From Kluyvera cryocrescens NBRC 102467 (GTDB lineage: Bacteria; Pseudomonadota; Gammaproteobacteria; Enterobacterales; Enterobacteriaceae), in assembly GCF_001571285.1 (NCBI RefSeq), contig NZ_BCTM01000006.1:1-64000 (forward strand): DNA of 64,000 nucleotides. The letters run 5' to 3'. The translations under genes were made by a program, and so were the position numbers. This document shows, piece after piece, positions 14,530 through 24,892 of the stretch. The stretch's first letter is position 1; each line of letters begins with the position of its first letter. Under the pieces are notes generated by a model, which was given only the letters and a program-made list of their open reading frames with translations, was not told the DNA's origin and ran no database searches.

Positions 14530-17050
14530 CACAACGAAGTATATCGACGCACTGTCGCTTACGGATAGTGAAAAAGCAGCGCTTCCCGGCACGGATCTCC
14601 GTGCCGTACATGAAGCGCTGGATGATGAACATCAAACTTTTTCCCGTGATGATGACACTCCCCTGGCGTCCGTTAAGGCCCGGCTCGAACAGAGCTGGCC
14701 TGACTCTTTGGCCGGCGATCAGTTGACCAAAGATGACGAAGGGCGTACCCAGCTCAAGGCGATGCCGAAGGCGACGCGCTCCTCCATGTTCCCCGATCCA
14801 TGGCGGACGAACCCGGTCGGCCGTTTCTGGGATCGCCTACGCGGTCGCGACGTCACCCCTCGCTATCTTTCCCGTTTGACCAAGGAAGAGCAGGCGCATG
14901 AGGCCAAATGGCGTACGGTGGGCTCTTTACGCCGCTATACGCTGCTGATCCTCACGCTCGCTCAGACCGTGGTCGCAACCTGGTACATGAAGACCATCCT
15001 GCCTTATCAGGGCTGGGCGCTGATTAATCCGGCGGACATGGTGGGACAGAACGTTTGGCTTTCCTTTATGCAGCTGCTGCCATATCTGCTGCAAACCGGG
15101 ATCCTGATTCTGTTCGCTGTCCTGTTCTGTTGGGTGTCGGCCGGTTTTTGGACCGCGTTGATGGGCTTCCTGCAGCTGCTGATAGGGCGTGATAAATACA
15201 GCATTTCTGCCTCGACGGTGGGTGATGAACCGCTGAATCCGGAGCACCGGACGGCGCTGATTATGCCTATCTGTAACGAAGACGTCTCCCGCGTGTTCGC
15301 CGGTCTGCGTGCGACATGGGAATCGGTGAAAGCGACCGGTCAGGAGAAACACTTTGATGTTTACATCCTGAGCGATAGCTATAACCCGGACATCTGCGTG
15401 GCGGAACAAAAGGCCTGGATGGAGCTTATCGCGGAAGTGCAGGGCGAAGGGCAGATTTTCTACCGTCGCCGTCGCCGTCGCGTGAAGCGTAAAAGCGGTA
15501 ACATCGATGACTTCTGTCGTCGTTGGGGCAATCAGTACAGCTACATGGTGGTACTGGATGCCGACTCCGTAATGTCCGGTGACTGTCTGACTAACCTGGT
15601 ACGCCTGATGGAAGCGAACCCGAATGCTGGCATCATCCAGTCTTCGCCGCGCGCTTCCGGGATGGACACGCTGTATGCGCGCTGCCAGCAGTTTGCGACG
15701 CGCGTTTATGGGCCGCTGTTTACCGCCGGTCTGCACTTCTGGCAGTTGGGTGAATCCCACTACTGGGGGCACAATGCGATCATTCGCGTGAAGCCGTTTA
15801 TCGAGCACTGTGCGCTGGCACCGTTGCCGGGCGATGGTAACTTCGCCGGGTCGATTCTGTCGCATGACTTCGTTGAAGCCGCGCTGATGCGTCGTGCAGG
15901 GTGGGGCGTATGGATCGCCTATGACCTGCCGGGCTCCTATGAAGAACTGCCGCCGAACCTGCTGGATGAGCTCAAACGTGACCGCCGCTGGTGTCAGGGT
16001 AACCTGATGAACTTCCGCCTGTTCCTGGTGAAAGGGATGCACCCGGTACACCGCGCGGTGTTCCTGACGGGCGTAATGTCCTACCTCTCCGCGCCGCTGT
16101 GGTTTATGTTCCTGGCCCTGTCGACTGCGCTGCAGGTGGTACATGCCCTGACCGAGCCGCAGTATTTCCTGCAGCCGCGTCAGCTGTTCCCGGTATGGCC
16201 GCAGTGGCGTCCTGAGCTGGCGATTGCGCTGTTCGCCTCAACGATGGTACTGCTGTTCCTGCCGAAACTGCTGAGTATCATCCTGGTGTGGTGTAAAGGT
16301 TCGAAAGAATACGGCGGCTTCATTCGCGTGACCCTTTCACTGCTGCTGGAAGTGCTGTTCTCAGTGCTGCTGGCGCCGGTACGTATGCTGTTCCACACCG
16401 TATTTGTGGTCAGCGCGTTCCTTGGTTGGGAAGTGGTGTGGAACTCACCGCAGCGTGACGATGACTCTACGCCGTGGAGCGAGGCATTTATGCGCCACGG
16501 TTCACAGATGCTGTTGGGTCTGGTTTGGGCCGTTGGCATGGCGTGGCTCGACCTGCGTTTCCTGTTCTGGCTGGCACCGATTGTCTTCTCGCTGATCCTG
16601 TCACCGTTCGTGTCGGTGGTTTCGAGCCGGGCAACTAACGGTCTGCGCACCAAACGCTGGAAGCTGTTCCTGATCCCGGAAGAGTACAACACGCCGAAAG
16701 TGCTGGCGGATACGGAAAGCTATCTGAAGCTTAACCGTGAGCGGATCCTCGATGACGGCTTTATGCATGCGGTGTTTAACCCAGCGTTTAATGCCCTGGC
16801 AACTGCGATGGCCACTGCGCGCCACCGTAGCAGCCATGTGCTGGAAATTGCCCGCGACCGCCACGTTGAGCAGGCGTTAAACGATATGCCGGAGAAACTT
16901 AACCGCGATCGTCGCCTGGTGCTGCTGAGCGACCCGGTGACGCTGTCGCGTCTGCACTATCGCGTCTGGGCGGCCCCGGAGAAATACTCTTCGTGGGTGG
17001 GTGAGTACAACAAACTCACGCTGAATCCATTGGCATTGAAAACAAAATAG
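14522..17050 (+). CDS. opgH: Glucans biosynthesis glucosyltransferase H
   Basis: An 842-residue inner-membrane GT2 glucosyltransferase that polymerises glucose from UDP-glucose for osmoregulated periplasmic glucans and exports the chain. In E. coli it also inhibits FtsZ when UDP-glucose is high. Visible: TM segments near 140-240, the glycosyltransferase domain with [27 protein letters not shown] and a [10 protein letters not shown] motif, then several TM segments in the C-terminal half. It starts inside opgG (ATG 14522 overlaps the opgG stop). A strong terminator follows at 17114. Confidence 0.97.
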   Translation: MNNTTKYIDALSLTDSEKAALPGTDLRAVHEALDDEHQTFSRDDDTPLASVKARLEQSWPDSLAGDQLTKDDEGRTQLKAMPKATRSSMFPDPWRTNPVGRFWDRLRGRDVTPRYLSRLTKEEQAHEAKWRTVGSLRRYTLLILTLAQTVVATWYMKTILPYQGWALINPADMVGQNVWLSFMQLLPYLLQTGILILFAVLFCWVSAGFWTALMGFLQLLIGRDKYSISASTVGDEPLNPEHRTALIMPICNEDVSRVFAGLRATWESVKATGQEKHFDVYILSDSYNPDICVAEQKAWMELIAEVQGEGQIFYRRRRRRVKRKSGNIDDFCRRWGNQYSYMVVLDADSVMSGDCLTNLVRLMEANPNAGIIQSSPRASGMDTLYARCQQFATRVYGPLFTAGLHFWQLGESHYWGHNAIIRVKPFIEHCALAPLPGDGNFAGSILSHDFVEAALMRRAGWGVWIAYDLPGSYEELPPNLLDELKRDRRWCQGNLMNFRLFLVKGMHPVHRAVFLTGVMSYLSAPLWFMFLALSTALQVVHALTEPQYFLQPRQLFPVWPQWRPELAIALFASTMVLLFLPKLLSIILVWCKGSKEYGGFIRVTLSLLLEVLFSVLLAPVRMLFHTVFVVSAFLGWEVVWNSPQRDDDSTPWSEAFMRHGSQMLLGLVWAVGMAWLDLRFLFWLAPIVFSLILSPFVSVVSSRATNGLRTKRWKLFLIPEEYNTPKVLADTESYLKLNRERILDDGFMHAVFNPAFNALATAMATARHRSSHVLEIARDRHVEQALNDMPEKLNRDRRLVLLSDPVTLSRLHYRVWAAPEKYSSWVGEYNKLTLNPLALKTK

Positions 17051-17113
17051 CGATAATAGGCCTGTTCCCGGCCTTCAGGCTGGGAACGCGTGGAGCTTAG
17101 ATTCGCCGTAGGG

Positions 17114-17146
17114 AAATACCGGCAAACATTGCCGGTATTTTTTTGT
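17114..17146 (+). terminator. opgGH terminator
   Basis: A perfect 12-bp stem (AAATACCGGCAA with TTGCCGGTATTT) with a 3-nt loop, followed by four further T, 63 bp past the opgH stop and 22 bp before yceK. Confidence 0.88.
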
Positions 17147-17168
17147 CTGTTAAATGAGGAATAATGAC

Positions 17169-17399
17169 GTGATACGAACTCTCCTGGTGGCAGCCATGGT
17201 GACGGTGCTGAGCGGATGCGGCAGCATCATTAGCCGGACAATCCCGGGACAGGGCCACGGAAATCAGTACTATCCGGGGGTGCAGTGGGATCTGCGCGAC
17301 TCCGCGTGGCGTTACGTCACCATCCTTGACCTGCCGTTTTCGCTGGTCTTCGATACCCTACTGCTGCCGATTGACGCCAGCCATGGGCCTTACGAATAA
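17169..17399 (+). CDS. yceK: YceK lipoprotein (DUF1375)
   Basis: A 76-residue predicted lipoprotein. A short signal peptide ends in the lipobox LSGC, followed by GSIISRTIPGQG, nearly identical to E. coli YceK. Function unknown. GTG 17169 is chosen because it gives the family N-terminus and GAGG lies 9 nt upstream; an in-frame ATG at 17154 is the alternative. The stop is directly adjacent to the convergent msyB stop, with no base between them. Confidence 0.9.
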   Translation: MIRTLLVAAMVTVLSGCGSIISRTIPGQGHGNQYYPGVQWDLRDSAWRYVTILDLPFSLVFDTLLLPIDASHGPYE

Positions 17400-17774
17400 C
17401 TAGCGTTCATCCCACTCATCAGCAGCGGCCTGGCCCTCTTCGGTATCCAGCGAGGGCTCAAGCTGATATTCACCTTCATCCCATTCGTGTAGCGTATTCT
17501 CTTCAATCCATTCCTGGCGCAGTTCAACTTCATCGAAGTCGCCGTCAAATACGCTCTGCGCCGCTTCACCTGTGAGCATCGGCAGACATTCGCCTTCTTC
17601 GTCCTCATCGGCAAAGAATTCGGCTTGCCACATAATGTCACCGTCTTGTTGCACGTACTTTTGCATATTGAACTGCTGAACATCCGCGTCACCTTCCTCA
17701 AGACCGGGGTTATCGGCGAGGAACGTTTCGCGTGCCGCATCAATAGCTTCTTCGAGGGTGGCGTATAAAGTCAT
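17400..17774 (-). CDS. msyB: Acidic protein MsyB
   Basis: A 124-residue highly acidic cytoplasmic protein (many Glu and Asp, few Lys), the same length as E. coli MsyB. E. coli msyB in multicopy suppresses temperature-sensitive secY and secA mutants, and its expression is sigma-S dependent. ATG 17774 (MTLYATLEEAID) has GGGAG just upstream. It overlaps no gene but abuts yceK tail to tail. Confidence 0.95.
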   Translation of the reverse strand: MTLYATLEEAIDAARETFLADNPGLEEGDADVQQFNMQKYVQQDGDIMWQAEFFADEDEEGECLPMLTGEAAQSVFDGDFDEVELRQEWIEENTLHEWDEGEYQLEPSLDTEEGQAAADEWDER

Positions 17775-17838
17775 CTCAACTCCCTGCAATATGATGGGTA
17801 TTCAGGGAAATAATAGCTTAACTTTTCGCTTGTATAGG

Positions 17839-17870
17839 CCCAGGGCTTTGAATTTATGTAAAGCCCTGGG
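17839..17870. other. 11-bp perfect inverted repeat between msyB and mdtG
   Basis: CCCAGGGCTTT and AAAGCCCTGGG are separated by 10 nt. It lies downstream of mdtG (minus strand) and upstream of msyB. There is no T-tract on either side, so it is probably an mRNA-stabilising or Rho-independent-like hairpin of uncertain role. Confidence 0.5.
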
Positions 17871-17878
17871 TAGGGGGA

Positions 17879-19096
17879 TCAGCTGCGGGAAGGAGCGGGA
17901 CTACGGCGCAGGCTCAGCCCGGTATAAACGGCATTAATCAGCACCACCAGCGCGGTGACGCAGAATACGGCACGAAAGCCATAGTTTGCCGAGACGGCAG
18001 CACCTATCAGCGGACCGGTAACGTTGCCGATATCGCGGAAGGATTGGTTATAGCTGAAGATACGTCCGGCAATCTGATTGCTGGAGTTGTACACCAGCAG
18101 CGTCTGCACGGCGGGAAGTAGCGCACCGTCGGCGGCGCCGAGCAGGAAGCGCAAAATACCTAATTGCAGTGGGGTTTGCACAAACGACATTGGGATCAGC
18201 AGCAATACTGAAACAATAAGAGCCACAATGAGAATTTTTTCCGGGCCGATCCGATCGCCAAGCTTGCCCAAACGTGGGGCGCACATCAGCGCCGCGACGC
18301 CGGGAACCGAGGCAATCATGCCGCTGATAAAAGCAATATTGCTGATATTGCCGGCAAGGTCGCGGACATACAGCGTCAAAATAGGCGCGATAGAACCGGT
18401 TGCGACCTGAATGATCAAGGTGGTGACGAACAGGCTCAGCACCAGCTCGCGATTTTTCAGTGAGCCGAACACCTCTTTGACGTGCAGCATCTCTTTTTTG
18501 GATACCGGCGTGAAGTTCTCGCGGATGAAAAAGAGCGTCAGCATAAAGCAAATAAACAAAACCGCTGCCGTCATAAAGAACACCGGACGCAGGCCGTAGT
18601 TATCGGCAAGGAATCCGCCGGCAAGCGGGCCCAGCAGCGCCCCGCTGACGCCACCGGTTGATAGCGTGCCCAGCGCCCAGCCGCTCTTATGACGGGGAAT
18701 TTGCGTGGCAATAAGCGCATTGGCATTGGGAATAAAGCCGCCTAACAACCCCAGCAGCGCGCGCAGCACCAGAAATTGCCAGATATTCTGCGCCAGCCCC
18801 ATCAACAGCATCACGATACCCATGCCCAGCGCTGAACGCAGCAGCATGATTTTACGCCCCTTGCGATCGGCGAGACCGCCCCACAGCGGCGAAGCCACAG
18901 CGGAAAACAGGAAGGTGATACTGAACACCAGCCCTGACCACATATTGAGTTCGCTATGTCCGGTTACGCCAAGTTGTTCCACATAGAGGGGGAGAAAAGG
19001 CATCACCAGGCTGAATGCGGCGCCGGTTAAAAAGCAGCCGAGCCAAACGACGGTGAGATTTCGCTTCCAGTTTATGGGGGCATCTGAGGGTTGCAT
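17879..19096 (-). CDS. mdtG: MFS multidrug efflux transporter MdtG
   Basis: A 405-residue, 12-TM major-facilitator transporter (DHA1 type). The cytoplasmic loop motif [10 protein letters not shown] between TM2 and TM3 is intact, and the sequence aligns along its length with E. coli MdtG (YceE), which confers resistance to fosfomycin and deoxycholate when overexpressed and belongs to the mar/sox/rob regulon. It stands alone, between msyB and lpxL on the same strand. Confidence 0.95.
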   Translation of the reverse strand: MQPSDAPINWKRNLTVVWLGCFLTGAAFSLVMPFLPLYVEQLGVTGHSELNMWSGLVFSITFLFSAVASPLWGGLADRKGRKIMLLRSALGMGIVMLLMGLAQNIWQFLVLRALLGLLGGFIPNANALIATQIPRHKSGWALGTLSTGGVSGALLGPLAGGFLADNYGLRPVFFMTAAVLFICFMLTLFFIRENFTPVSKKEMLHVKEVFGSLKNRELVLSLFVTTLIIQVATGSIAPILTLYVRDLAGNISNIAFISGMIASVPGVAALMCAPRLGKLGDRIGPEKILIVALIVSVLLLIPMSFVQTPLQLGILRFLLGAADGALLPAVQTLLVYNSSNQIAGRIFSYNQSFRDIGNVTGPLIGAAVSANYGFRAVFCVTALVVLINAVYTGLSLRRSPAPSRS

Positions 19097-19204
19097 AGGG
19101 TTCCGCAGGCAAAGTATCGCAACAAAATAATGTATATATAAGCCTGCTAATTATGCGCCTGTGTTGTTATTGCTGCAATGTGGGAAGCATTTATAATGCT
19201 AAAA

Positions 19205-19233
19205 CAAAAAACGCGCAGCCGGAGCTGCGCGTT
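19205..19233 (-). terminator. lpxL terminator
   Basis: On the minus strand a 10-bp stem (AACGCGCAGC with GCTGCGCGTT) and a 4-nt loop are followed by a T-run. It begins 8 bp past the lpxL stop. Confidence 0.88.
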
Positions 19234-19240
19234 GGGAGAG

Positions 19241-20161
19241 CTAATAGCGGGAAGGCACGCCCTCGGGGCGGGTCTTAAAGCGGCGGTGCAGCCACATATA
19301 TTGCTCGGGGGCCATCATGATGCACTGCTCAACGATTTTGTTCATCCACGTGGCGGTGGTTTCGGCATCGTCCAGCGGTGGATTGCACTCAGGAGGCAGA
19401 ATAATCAGTTCGTAGCCTTTACCGTCCGGCTTGCGGCGCGGAACGAAAGGGACCACGCAGGCTTTAGACATTTTCGCCAGCATCCATGTTCCGGAAGTGG
19501 TGGCCGCGTCTTTCACCGCAAACAAGGGCGCAAACACGCTGGCTCGTGGGCCGTAGTCGTGATCCGGGGCATACCAGATAATTTCACCGTTCTTGAGCGC
19601 GCGGACCATGCCTTTAAGGTCTTTACGGTCGATCATGTCTTTATTGGAGCGCATACGTCCCCAGGTCTGCAGCAGGTCGATGACCGGATTGTCGTTCGGG
19701 CGATAGACGCCGATGCCAGGATTGTGAATCCCAAACATTCGCGCCCCCATTTCCAACGTCAGAAAGTGAATCCCGATCAACAATACGCCGCGTCCCGATT
19801 CCTGTACTGCACGAATATGTTCGAGGCCGCTTGCATCCATCCAGCGATTCACTCGGGCGGTGGGCCAGAACCAGGCGATGCCGGTTTCAATCACGCCCAT
19901 GCCGACTGATTCAAAATTCTTAACTGCCATCTGGTGGCGTTCCGCTTCGCTCATCTCCGGGAAACACAGCTCGAGATTACGGTAAGCAATTTGGGCACGG
20001 CGCTTCATTAAGCGCATCGCCAGTCTGCCCATGGCATTGCCCAGCCGGTACAGAACGGGGTACGGCAGTTGAACGACTAGCCAGAGCAGGCCAACGCCCA
20101 TCCATAACAGCCAATAGCGAGGATGCAGCAATGCGGCAGTGAATTTGGGTAACTGGGTCAT
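19241..20161 (-). CDS. lpxL: Lauroyl-Kdo2-lipid IVA acyltransferase LpxL
   Basis: A 306-residue inner-membrane late acyltransferase that adds laurate from lauroyl-ACP to Kdo2-lipid IVA during lipid A synthesis. An N-terminal membrane anchor (about residues 15-35) and the HX4E catalytic motif of the family (HFLTLE) are visible, as is the YRPNDNP region. Same length as E. coli LpxL (HtrB). It is divergent from trhO across 232 bp, which should hold both promoters. Confidence 0.96.
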   Translation of the reverse strand: MTQLPKFTAALLHPRYWLLWMGVGLLWLVVQLPYPVLYRLGNAMGRLAMRLMKRRAQIAYRNLELCFPEMSEAERHQMAVKNFESVGMGVIETGIAWFWPTARVNRWMDASGLEHIRAVQESGRGVLLIGIHFLTLEMGARMFGIHNPGIGVYRPNDNPVIDLLQTWGRMRSNKDMIDRKDLKGMVRALKNGEIIWYAPDHDYGPRASVFAPLFAVKDAATTSGTWMLAKMSKACVVPFVPRRKPDGKGYELIILPPECNPPLDDAETTATWMNKIVEQCIMMAPEQYMWLHRRFKTRPEGVPSRY

Positions 20162-20393
20162 GTCTTTCCTGTTGTTATGAGCAACTGGCTCTATTGTTGC
20201 ACTTTTTTTCGGTCATCCAAAACAACGCGCTCTCAACTGGCGCTAAATTAAACGATTGTTTTGCGGTACATCGACAATGGTGATGAAAATGTAGCGCAAA
20301 TTGTGGGGATGTAAATTAGCAGTGATTGCTATATCATGCGCCCCTTTATGATTAAATCCATCCATCCATTCAATTTTGCAGGATAAGAACACC

Positions 20394-21455
20394 ATGCCAG
20401 TGTTGCATAACCGCATTTCGAATGAGACGCTGAAAGCGCAGATGCTGGCAGAAGTTGAGCCACGCACCACCATCTCATTCTATAAGTATTTTACCATTGT
20501 TGATCCAAAAGCGACGCGCGATGCACTGTACGTCGCGCTATCGGCGCTGAATGTCTTTGGCCGCGTCTATTTGGCCCGCGAAGGGATCAATGCGCAAATT
20601 AGCGTGCCGGCAAGCCGCGTTGATGCGTTGCGCGAATGCCTGAATGGCTTCGATCCGGCGCTGAAGAATCTGCGACTGAATATCGCCCTCGATGATGACG
20701 GTAAATCCTTCTGGGTACTGCGCATGAAGGTTCGTGAGCGGATCGTTGCCGACGGTATTGAGGATCCGACTTTTGACGCCAGCGACGTCGGCGAGTATCT
20801 GAAGGCCGCAGAAGTCAACGCTATGCTCGACGATCCGGATGCGGTGTTTATCGATATGCGTAACCACTATGAATATGAAGTGGGCCATTTCGATCAGGCG
20901 CTGGAAATCCCCGCGGACACCTTCCGCGAGCAGTTGCCGAAAGCCGTTGAAATGATGCAGGAACATAAAGATAAAAAAATCGTCATGTACTGCACGGGCG
21001 GCATTCGCTGCGAAAAGGCCAGCGCGTGGATGAAGCATAACGGCTTTAAACAGGTCTGGCATATCGAAGGCGGGATCATTGAGTATGCGCGTCGTGCGCG
21101 CGAGCAGGGGCTCCCGGTACGTTTTATCGGGAAAAACTTTGTTTTTGACGAACGCATGGGCGAACGCATTTCCGATGAAATTATCGCCCACTGCCACCAG
21201 TGCGGCACGCTGTGCGATAGCCACACCAACTGCTTAAACGACGGCTGTCATTTACTGTTTATCCAGTGCCCGAGCTGTGCGGCGAAATTTGACGGCTGCT
21301 GCAGCGAAGCCTGTCAGGAAGAACATAAACTGCCGGAAGAAGAGCAGCGTCTGCGCCGGGCAGGGCGTGAAAATGGCAATAAGATTTTTAATAAATCCCG
21401 CGGTCGTCTGAATACCAAACTGGGCATTCCGGACCCGGAGAATGCCAACAGCTAG
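20394..21455 (+). CDS. trhO: tRNA uridine(34) hydroxylase TrhO
   Basis: A 353-residue rhodanese-domain protein (YceA) that makes 5-hydroxyuridine at the wobble position of tRNAs in an oxygen-dependent way. An N-terminal ferredoxin-like domain is followed by a rhodanese domain with catalytic Cys in [10 protein letters not shown] and a C-terminal Cys-rich region ([24 protein letters not shown]). ATG 20394 gives the family start MPVLHN. Its stop shares the bases CTAG with the stop of the convergent yceO. Confidence 0.95.
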   Translation: MPVLHNRISNETLKAQMLAEVEPRTTISFYKYFTIVDPKATRDALYVALSALNVFGRVYLAREGINAQISVPASRVDALRECLNGFDPALKNLRLNIALDDDGKSFWVLRMKVRERIVADGIEDPTFDASDVGEYLKAAEVNAMLDDPDAVFIDMRNHYEYEVGHFDQALEIPADTFREQLPKAVEMMQEHKDKKIVMYCTGGIRCEKASAWMKHNGFKQVWHIEGGIIEYARRAREQGLPVRFIGKNFVFDERMGERISDEIIAHCHQCGTLCDSHTNCLNDGCHLLFIQCPSCAAKFDGCCSEACQEEHKLPEEEQRLRRAGRENGNKIFNKSRGRLNTKLGIPDPENANS

Positions 21456-21565
21456 CTGAAATAGAGATAGGCGATGTCAATCACTGCCAGCAGCAGCCAG
21501 AGCATCAGATAAAGCATTAGGTGTTCACGGATATTGTTGATGAGGTAGTTGAACAGGCGACGCAT
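21452..21565 (-). CDS. yceO: Small membrane protein YceO
   Basis: A 37-residue protein beginning [19 protein letters not shown], then a hydrophobic segment ([17 protein letters not shown]). It aligns with the C-terminal 37 residues of E. coli YceO (46 aa), whose extra N-terminal codons have no start here. In E. coli YceO is a small inner-membrane protein linked to biofilm formation. Its stop overlaps the trhO stop by two bases. The neighbouring yceI and yceJ of E. coli are absent, so this tiny gene has outlived them. Confidence 0.8.
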   Translation of the reverse strand: MRRLFNYLINNIREHLMLYLMLWLLLAVIDIAYLYFS

Positions 21566-21581
21566 AACGTTCTCAATGAAG

Positions 21582-21611
21582 CGGCCCCGATTATTCGGGG
21601 CCGTTTTTTTT
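21582..21611 (+). terminator. trhO terminator
   Basis: A 9-bp perfect stem (CGGCCCCGA with TCGGGGCCG) with loop TTAT is followed by eight T on the plus strand, so it acts on the trhO transcript after it runs antisense through yceO. Confidence 0.85.
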
Positions 21612-22728
21612 AATGATTAAAACGACTCAGAGCGAAAGGACTCAGGTCGAATGCCGGTGTTTGCTGCTGCGCGAACTGGGCGGCAATCTCCCCCAGCACG
21701 GTCGCAAATTTAAAGCCATGACCGCTCAGACCGCCGATGAACAGTACATCCGGCTGGCCGGGCAGGGTATCGATGATAAAATCTTCGTCCGGCGAGTTAT
21801 CATAGGTACAGGCTGCACCGTGAAGACAACCGCCGATCCCAGGCAAAATGTGGCGCAGGAAGCTGAACGCTTCTGAGCCGTCGGTGGCAACGGCGCCAAA
21901 TGCCTTGCGTTCTTCAGGACGATTAATGACCTGACCGCCGTTGTGCTTACCGATTTTGAGCTCATTTTCCACTGCCGGGAAGCCGTAGAACTGGTCGCCG
22001 TTTGGCAGTTCGCCAGTAAAGGCCGGGAAGTTATTCTTTTTGCTGTAGCGACCGTCGGCCTGGAACCAGGCAAACACTTTACGCACCGGTTGAATCGGCA
22101 GTTCGGGATAAAACTGTTTCACCCAGGTGCCGGCGGTTAGCAGGAGCTTCTTGCCGCGCCAGCTTCCTTCGGAGGTCTCAATCGTCACGCCGTCCGCGTC
22201 GCTGTGAATGGCGGTCACCGGGCAATTAAACAGTTGAGCGCAGCCGGCATCTTTGGCCATGGCAATCAGCGTCTTAACCGCCAGCTCGCTTTTCAGCACG
22301 CCGGAATCCGGTTCGAAAATCGCCTGGTAATCATTGGGCACGGTAATTTCTGGCCAGCGTTTCATGACCGCGGCGGCGTCAAGATGCTCAACAGGGAGGT
22401 TGAACTGCGCGGCGCTTTGTGCGGCCGTGTTAAGAAACGCAGAGTTGGCTGGGCCAAGGTTAACCACACCGCTGCGTTCGAACAGCTCTTCACCGCTGGT
22501 GGCGGCAAGTTCATCCCATAATGTTTGGGCACGCAGCACCAGCGGTACGTATTTTTCACCTTCGCCATAGGCATGGCGCATCAGGCGCGTATCCCCGTGG
22601 TGGCTCCCCTGCTGGTGTGGAGGCATATGGGCGTCAGTCATCAGGACGTTTAATCCCGCTTTTCGGGCGTAATAACCTGCCGCAGCGCCGACGGAGCCGC
22701 TACCAATAATAATAAGATCGTATTGCAT
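21610..22728 (-). CDS. solA: N-methyl-L-tryptophan oxidase
   Basis: A 372-residue FAD-dependent oxidase of the sarcosine oxidase family that demethylates N-methyl-L-tryptophan and, more weakly, sarcosine. The FAD-binding dinucleotide motif ([15 protein letters not shown]) is near the N-terminus, and [14 protein letters not shown] carries the Cys that binds FAD covalently. ATG 22728 gives the same length as E. coli SolA. Confidence 0.95.
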   Translation of the reverse strand: MQYDLIIIGSGSVGAAAGYYARKAGLNVLMTDAHMPPHQQGSHHGDTRLMRHAYGEGEKYVPLVLRAQTLWDELAATSGEELFERSGVVNLGPANSAFLNTAAQSAAQFNLPVEHLDAAAVMKRWPEITVPNDYQAIFEPDSGVLKSELAVKTLIAMAKDAGCAQLFNCPVTAIHSDADGVTIETSEGSWRGKKLLLTAGTWVKQFYPELPIQPVRKVFAWFQADGRYSKKNNFPAFTGELPNGDQFYGFPAVENELKIGKHNGGQVINRPEERKAFGAVATDGSEAFSFLRHILPGIGGCLHGAACTYDNSPDEDFIIDTLPGQPDVLFIGGLSGHGFKFATVLGEIAAQFAQQQTPAFDLSPFALSRFNH

Positions 22729-22807
22729 AGTCTTTCCTGACACGATGAAAAGGCGCGAAACAGAGACAGGTAGAGTAATTAAGCCACGGTGGTTATACAA
22801 GCGTGGA

Positions 22808-22833
22808 AATAATTAAGGCACCCGCAGGTGCCT
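22808..22833 (-). terminator. Possible bssS terminator
   Basis: On the minus strand AGGCACC pairs with GGTGCCT (loop TGCG) and is followed by the interrupted T-run TAATTATTT, 31 bp past the bssS stop. Confidence 0.5.
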
Positions 22834-22864
22834 GTTGGCTCTTAATTCGAGGAAAGTATCGGCA

Positions 22865-23119
22865 TTAATGCCTGCGATACTCGTTGACCTGATAATCGCC
22901 AGACTCAATTTTGGCAATCCCAGCTTCCAGAATAGAAATAAACTGACGTGCGACGTCCGTCGTTAACCATAGCGTCTGGCCAACTTCTGCTTCTTTGTTG
23001 CTCGCTTCATTGGGGTCTTGGTAGTGCAGGCGCAGCATCAGCGCATCGTAGCTATCTACGGTGCTGATGTCCCATCCGACGAGGGGATGGGTCTGGATGA
23101 CTTCATTATTCTTTTCCAT
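22865..23119 (-). CDS. bssS: Biofilm regulator BssS
   Basis: An 84-residue cytoplasmic protein nearly identical to E. coli BssS (YceP) at the ends (EKNNEVIQTHPLVGWDIST at the start, VNEYRRH at the end). In E. coli it influences biofilm formation through indole, AI-2 and catabolite-linked signalling. Two adjacent ATG codons exist (23122 and 23119); AAGGGG is better spaced for 23119. The 282 bp upstream to dinI holds its promoter, and nothing else is visible there apart from the dinI terminator. Confidence 0.93.
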   Translation of the reverse strand: MEKNNEVIQTHPLVGWDISTVDSYDALMLRLHYQDPNEASNKEAEVGQTLWLTTDVARQFISILEAGIAKIESGDYQVNEYRRH

Positions 23120-23354
23120 CATAACCCCTTATTAACGTGTTAAAAGGCAACAACTCTCGAGGTTTAATGCAATTTTTTTGTGAAGCTTTATCAGTATACA
23201 ACAATTCAATAAATACTCGAGAATTGAAATCAAAAGCAACATAAATTCCTAAGTAGGCTGTTGTTTGCGCAATAAACAACCATTTTGCTCGTTGTTTTTG
23301 CGTCTAATGTAAAATATGGGGATGAACGGCGGGTAAAACAAGCAGATAAAGATG

Positions 23355-23377
23355 AAAAAAAGCCGGGGCGACCCGGC
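23355..23377 (-). terminator. dinI terminator
   Basis: On the minus strand GCCGGG pairs with CCCGGC around loop TCGC, then seven T. It lies 25 bp past the dinI stop. Confidence 0.85.
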
Positions 23378-23401
23378 AAAAACACAATGTTTGAACAAGG
23401 G

Positions 23402-23647
23402 TTAATCGGTGATAAACCAGTCGTCCGCACTTTCCCAGGTTTCTTGCAGGATTTCGGTGATGCGGTCTTTATCTTCTTTAATGCCACCGATGACGGAAAG
23501 GTTGTTACTGGCGGCGTAGCGCACGCTAACGCTGCCTCCGCTGTCGGGAAACTGGTTATTGATACGGCGGGAAAGTTCGTCTGCCAGCGCGTCTAAGGCA
23601 CCGGCGGGCAGCACGGTGGTTTTTGCAACAGTGACTTCAATACGCAT
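23402..23647 (-). CDS. dinI: DNA damage-inducible protein I
   Basis: An 81-residue SOS protein that binds RecA filaments and modulates LexA and UmuD cleavage. The sequence matches E. coli DinI (MRIEVTVAKTTVLPAGALDA at the start, EILQETWESADDWF near the end). A near-perfect LexA box lies 20 bp upstream of the start. It is read as a single gene, ending at the terminator at 23355. Confidence 0.95.
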   Translation of the reverse strand: MRIEVTVAKTTVLPAGALDALADELSRRINNQFPDSGGSVSVRYAASNNLSVIGGIKEDKDRITEILQETWESADDWFITD

Positions 23648-23666
23648 AAATGCCCCCTGTGTAATA

Positions 23667-23687
23667 TACTGTATATTTATACAGTTA
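23667..23687. promoter_or_regulatory. LexA operator (SOS box) of dinI
   Basis: TACTGTATATTTATACAGTTA contains CTGT-N8-ACAG in the extended consensus (TACTGTATATATATACAGTA) with very few mismatches. It predicts tight LexA repression and SOS induction of dinI. Confidence 0.93.
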
Positions 23688-23718
23688 CATTTGGTTTTTT
23701 ACAACAGGGGGCGCGATT

Positions 23719-24765
23719 TTATTTTTTCACCGTCCAGCGCAGCGTTTCGCCAGCGAGGAATGGCACCAGCGTATCGTCGCTCAGCGCAATGCTGTCGGCA
23801 ACCTGGCTCTCTTCGCGCACCAGTTCAACAAACCCCTCATTGACCGGCAGACCGTAAAAACGCGGGCCGTTCAGTGAACAGAATGCTTCCAGATGCTGCA
23901 GCGCATTCATCTCTTCAAATACCGTGGCGTAGCTGCCCAGCGCGGTAGGCGCGTTGAAGCAGCCGGCACAGCCGCAGCTGGCTTCTTTTCGGTGGCGAGC
24001 GTGCGGCGCCGAGTCAGTGCCAAGGAAGGCACGGGTAAAGCCGCTGGCCACCAGTTCACGTAGCGCCTGCTGATGGACGTTTCGTTTAAGGATTGGCAGG
24101 CAGTAAAGATGCGGACGCACGCCGCCGACCAGCATGTGGTTGCGGTTAAACATCAGGTGCTGAGGGGTGATGGTTGCGGCGATAAGATCGTTACCGTCAC
24201 GCACGTATTCCGCGGCGTCTTTAGTGGTGATGTGCTCGAATACCACTTTCAGGCCCGGCAGGCGCTGGCGCAGCGGCTCCATCACCGTATCAATAAAGCG
24301 TGCTTCACGGTCAAAAATATCGATATCCGCGTGGGTGACTTCGCCGTGTACCAGCAGCGGCATGCCGAGTTTCTCCATGCGCTCAAGCACCGGCATGATG
24401 GCATCAGTGCTGGTTACGCCATGGCTGGAGTTAGTGGTGGCGTTCGCTGGATAGAGCTTAGCGGCGGTAAAGACACCTTCGTTAAAGCCGCGTTCAAGCT
24501 CGTTGGGGTCGAGGGTATCGGTCAAATAGCAGGTCATCAGCGGGGTGAAATCATGCCCGGCCGGTACGGCATCGAGAATACGCTGACGGTAGGCGATAGC
24601 CGCATCCACGGTCGTGATTGGCGGAACCAGATTCGGCATGATAATTGCGCGGCCATACAGTTCACTGGTGTAGGGAACAACCGTTTTTAGCATCTCGCCA
24701 TCGCGAAGATGAATATGCCAGTCGTCTGGGCGGCGAATTTTCACAACTTGAGGTAATGCGGTCAT
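23719..24765 (-). CDS. pyrC: Dihydroorotase
   Basis: A 348-residue zinc amidohydrolase that interconverts carbamoyl-aspartate and dihydroorotate in pyrimidine synthesis. Metal-ligand motifs are visible: [10 protein letters not shown] near the N-terminus, the carbamylated Lys in [22 protein letters not shown] and GTDSAPH. Same length as E. coli PyrC. A PurR box lies about 55-70 bp upstream, as in E. coli, where pyrC is also controlled by choice of transcription start and a hairpin over the ribosome-binding site. Confidence 0.97.
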   Translation of the reverse strand: MTALPQVVKIRRPDDWHIHLRDGEMLKTVVPYTSELYGRAIIMPNLVPPITTVDAAIAYRQRILDAVPAGHDFTPLMTCYLTDTLDPNELERGFNEGVFTAAKLYPANATTNSSHGVTSTDAIMPVLERMEKLGMPLLVHGEVTHADIDIFDREARFIDTVMEPLRQRLPGLKVVFEHITTKDAAEYVRDGNDLIAATITPQHLMFNRNHMLVGGVRPHLYCLPILKRNVHQQALRELVASGFTRAFLGTDSAPHARHRKEASCGCAGCFNAPTALGSYATVFEEMNALQHLEAFCSLNGPRFYGLPVNEGFVELVREESQVADSIALSDDTLVPFLAGETLRWTVKK

Positions 24766-24818
24766 TTGAGGCTCCGGCTGGTGGGATTGCAGTCATTTTT
24801 GCCGGGCACTAAGGATAA

Positions 24819-24834
24819 GCGTAAACGTTTTCCT
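24819..24834 (-). promoter_or_regulatory. PurR operator of pyrC
   Basis: On the minus strand AGGAAAACGTTTACGC closely matches the PurR box of E. coli pyrC (AGGAAAACGTTTCCGC), at the expected place upstream of the gene. It predicts modest repression by PurR with purines. Confidence 0.85.
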
Positions 24835-24851
24835 TTGCATCTCTTTTAGAT

Positions 24852-24877
24852 AAAAAAATGCCCGGCGATGGCCGGGC
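24852..24877 (-). terminator. yceB terminator
   Basis: On the minus strand GCCCGGC pairs with GCCGGGC (loop CATC), then ATTTTTTT. It lies 16 bp past the yceB stop and just upstream of the pyrC promoter. Confidence 0.88.
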
Positions 24878-24892
24878 GCGATTGCGGAGAAA

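Noticed and set aside
14927-16144. A 405-codon antisense frame inside opgH
   Set aside because: It is a mirror of the strongly conserved opgH coding sequence, with no known homologue and an odd His/Gln/Arg-rich composition.
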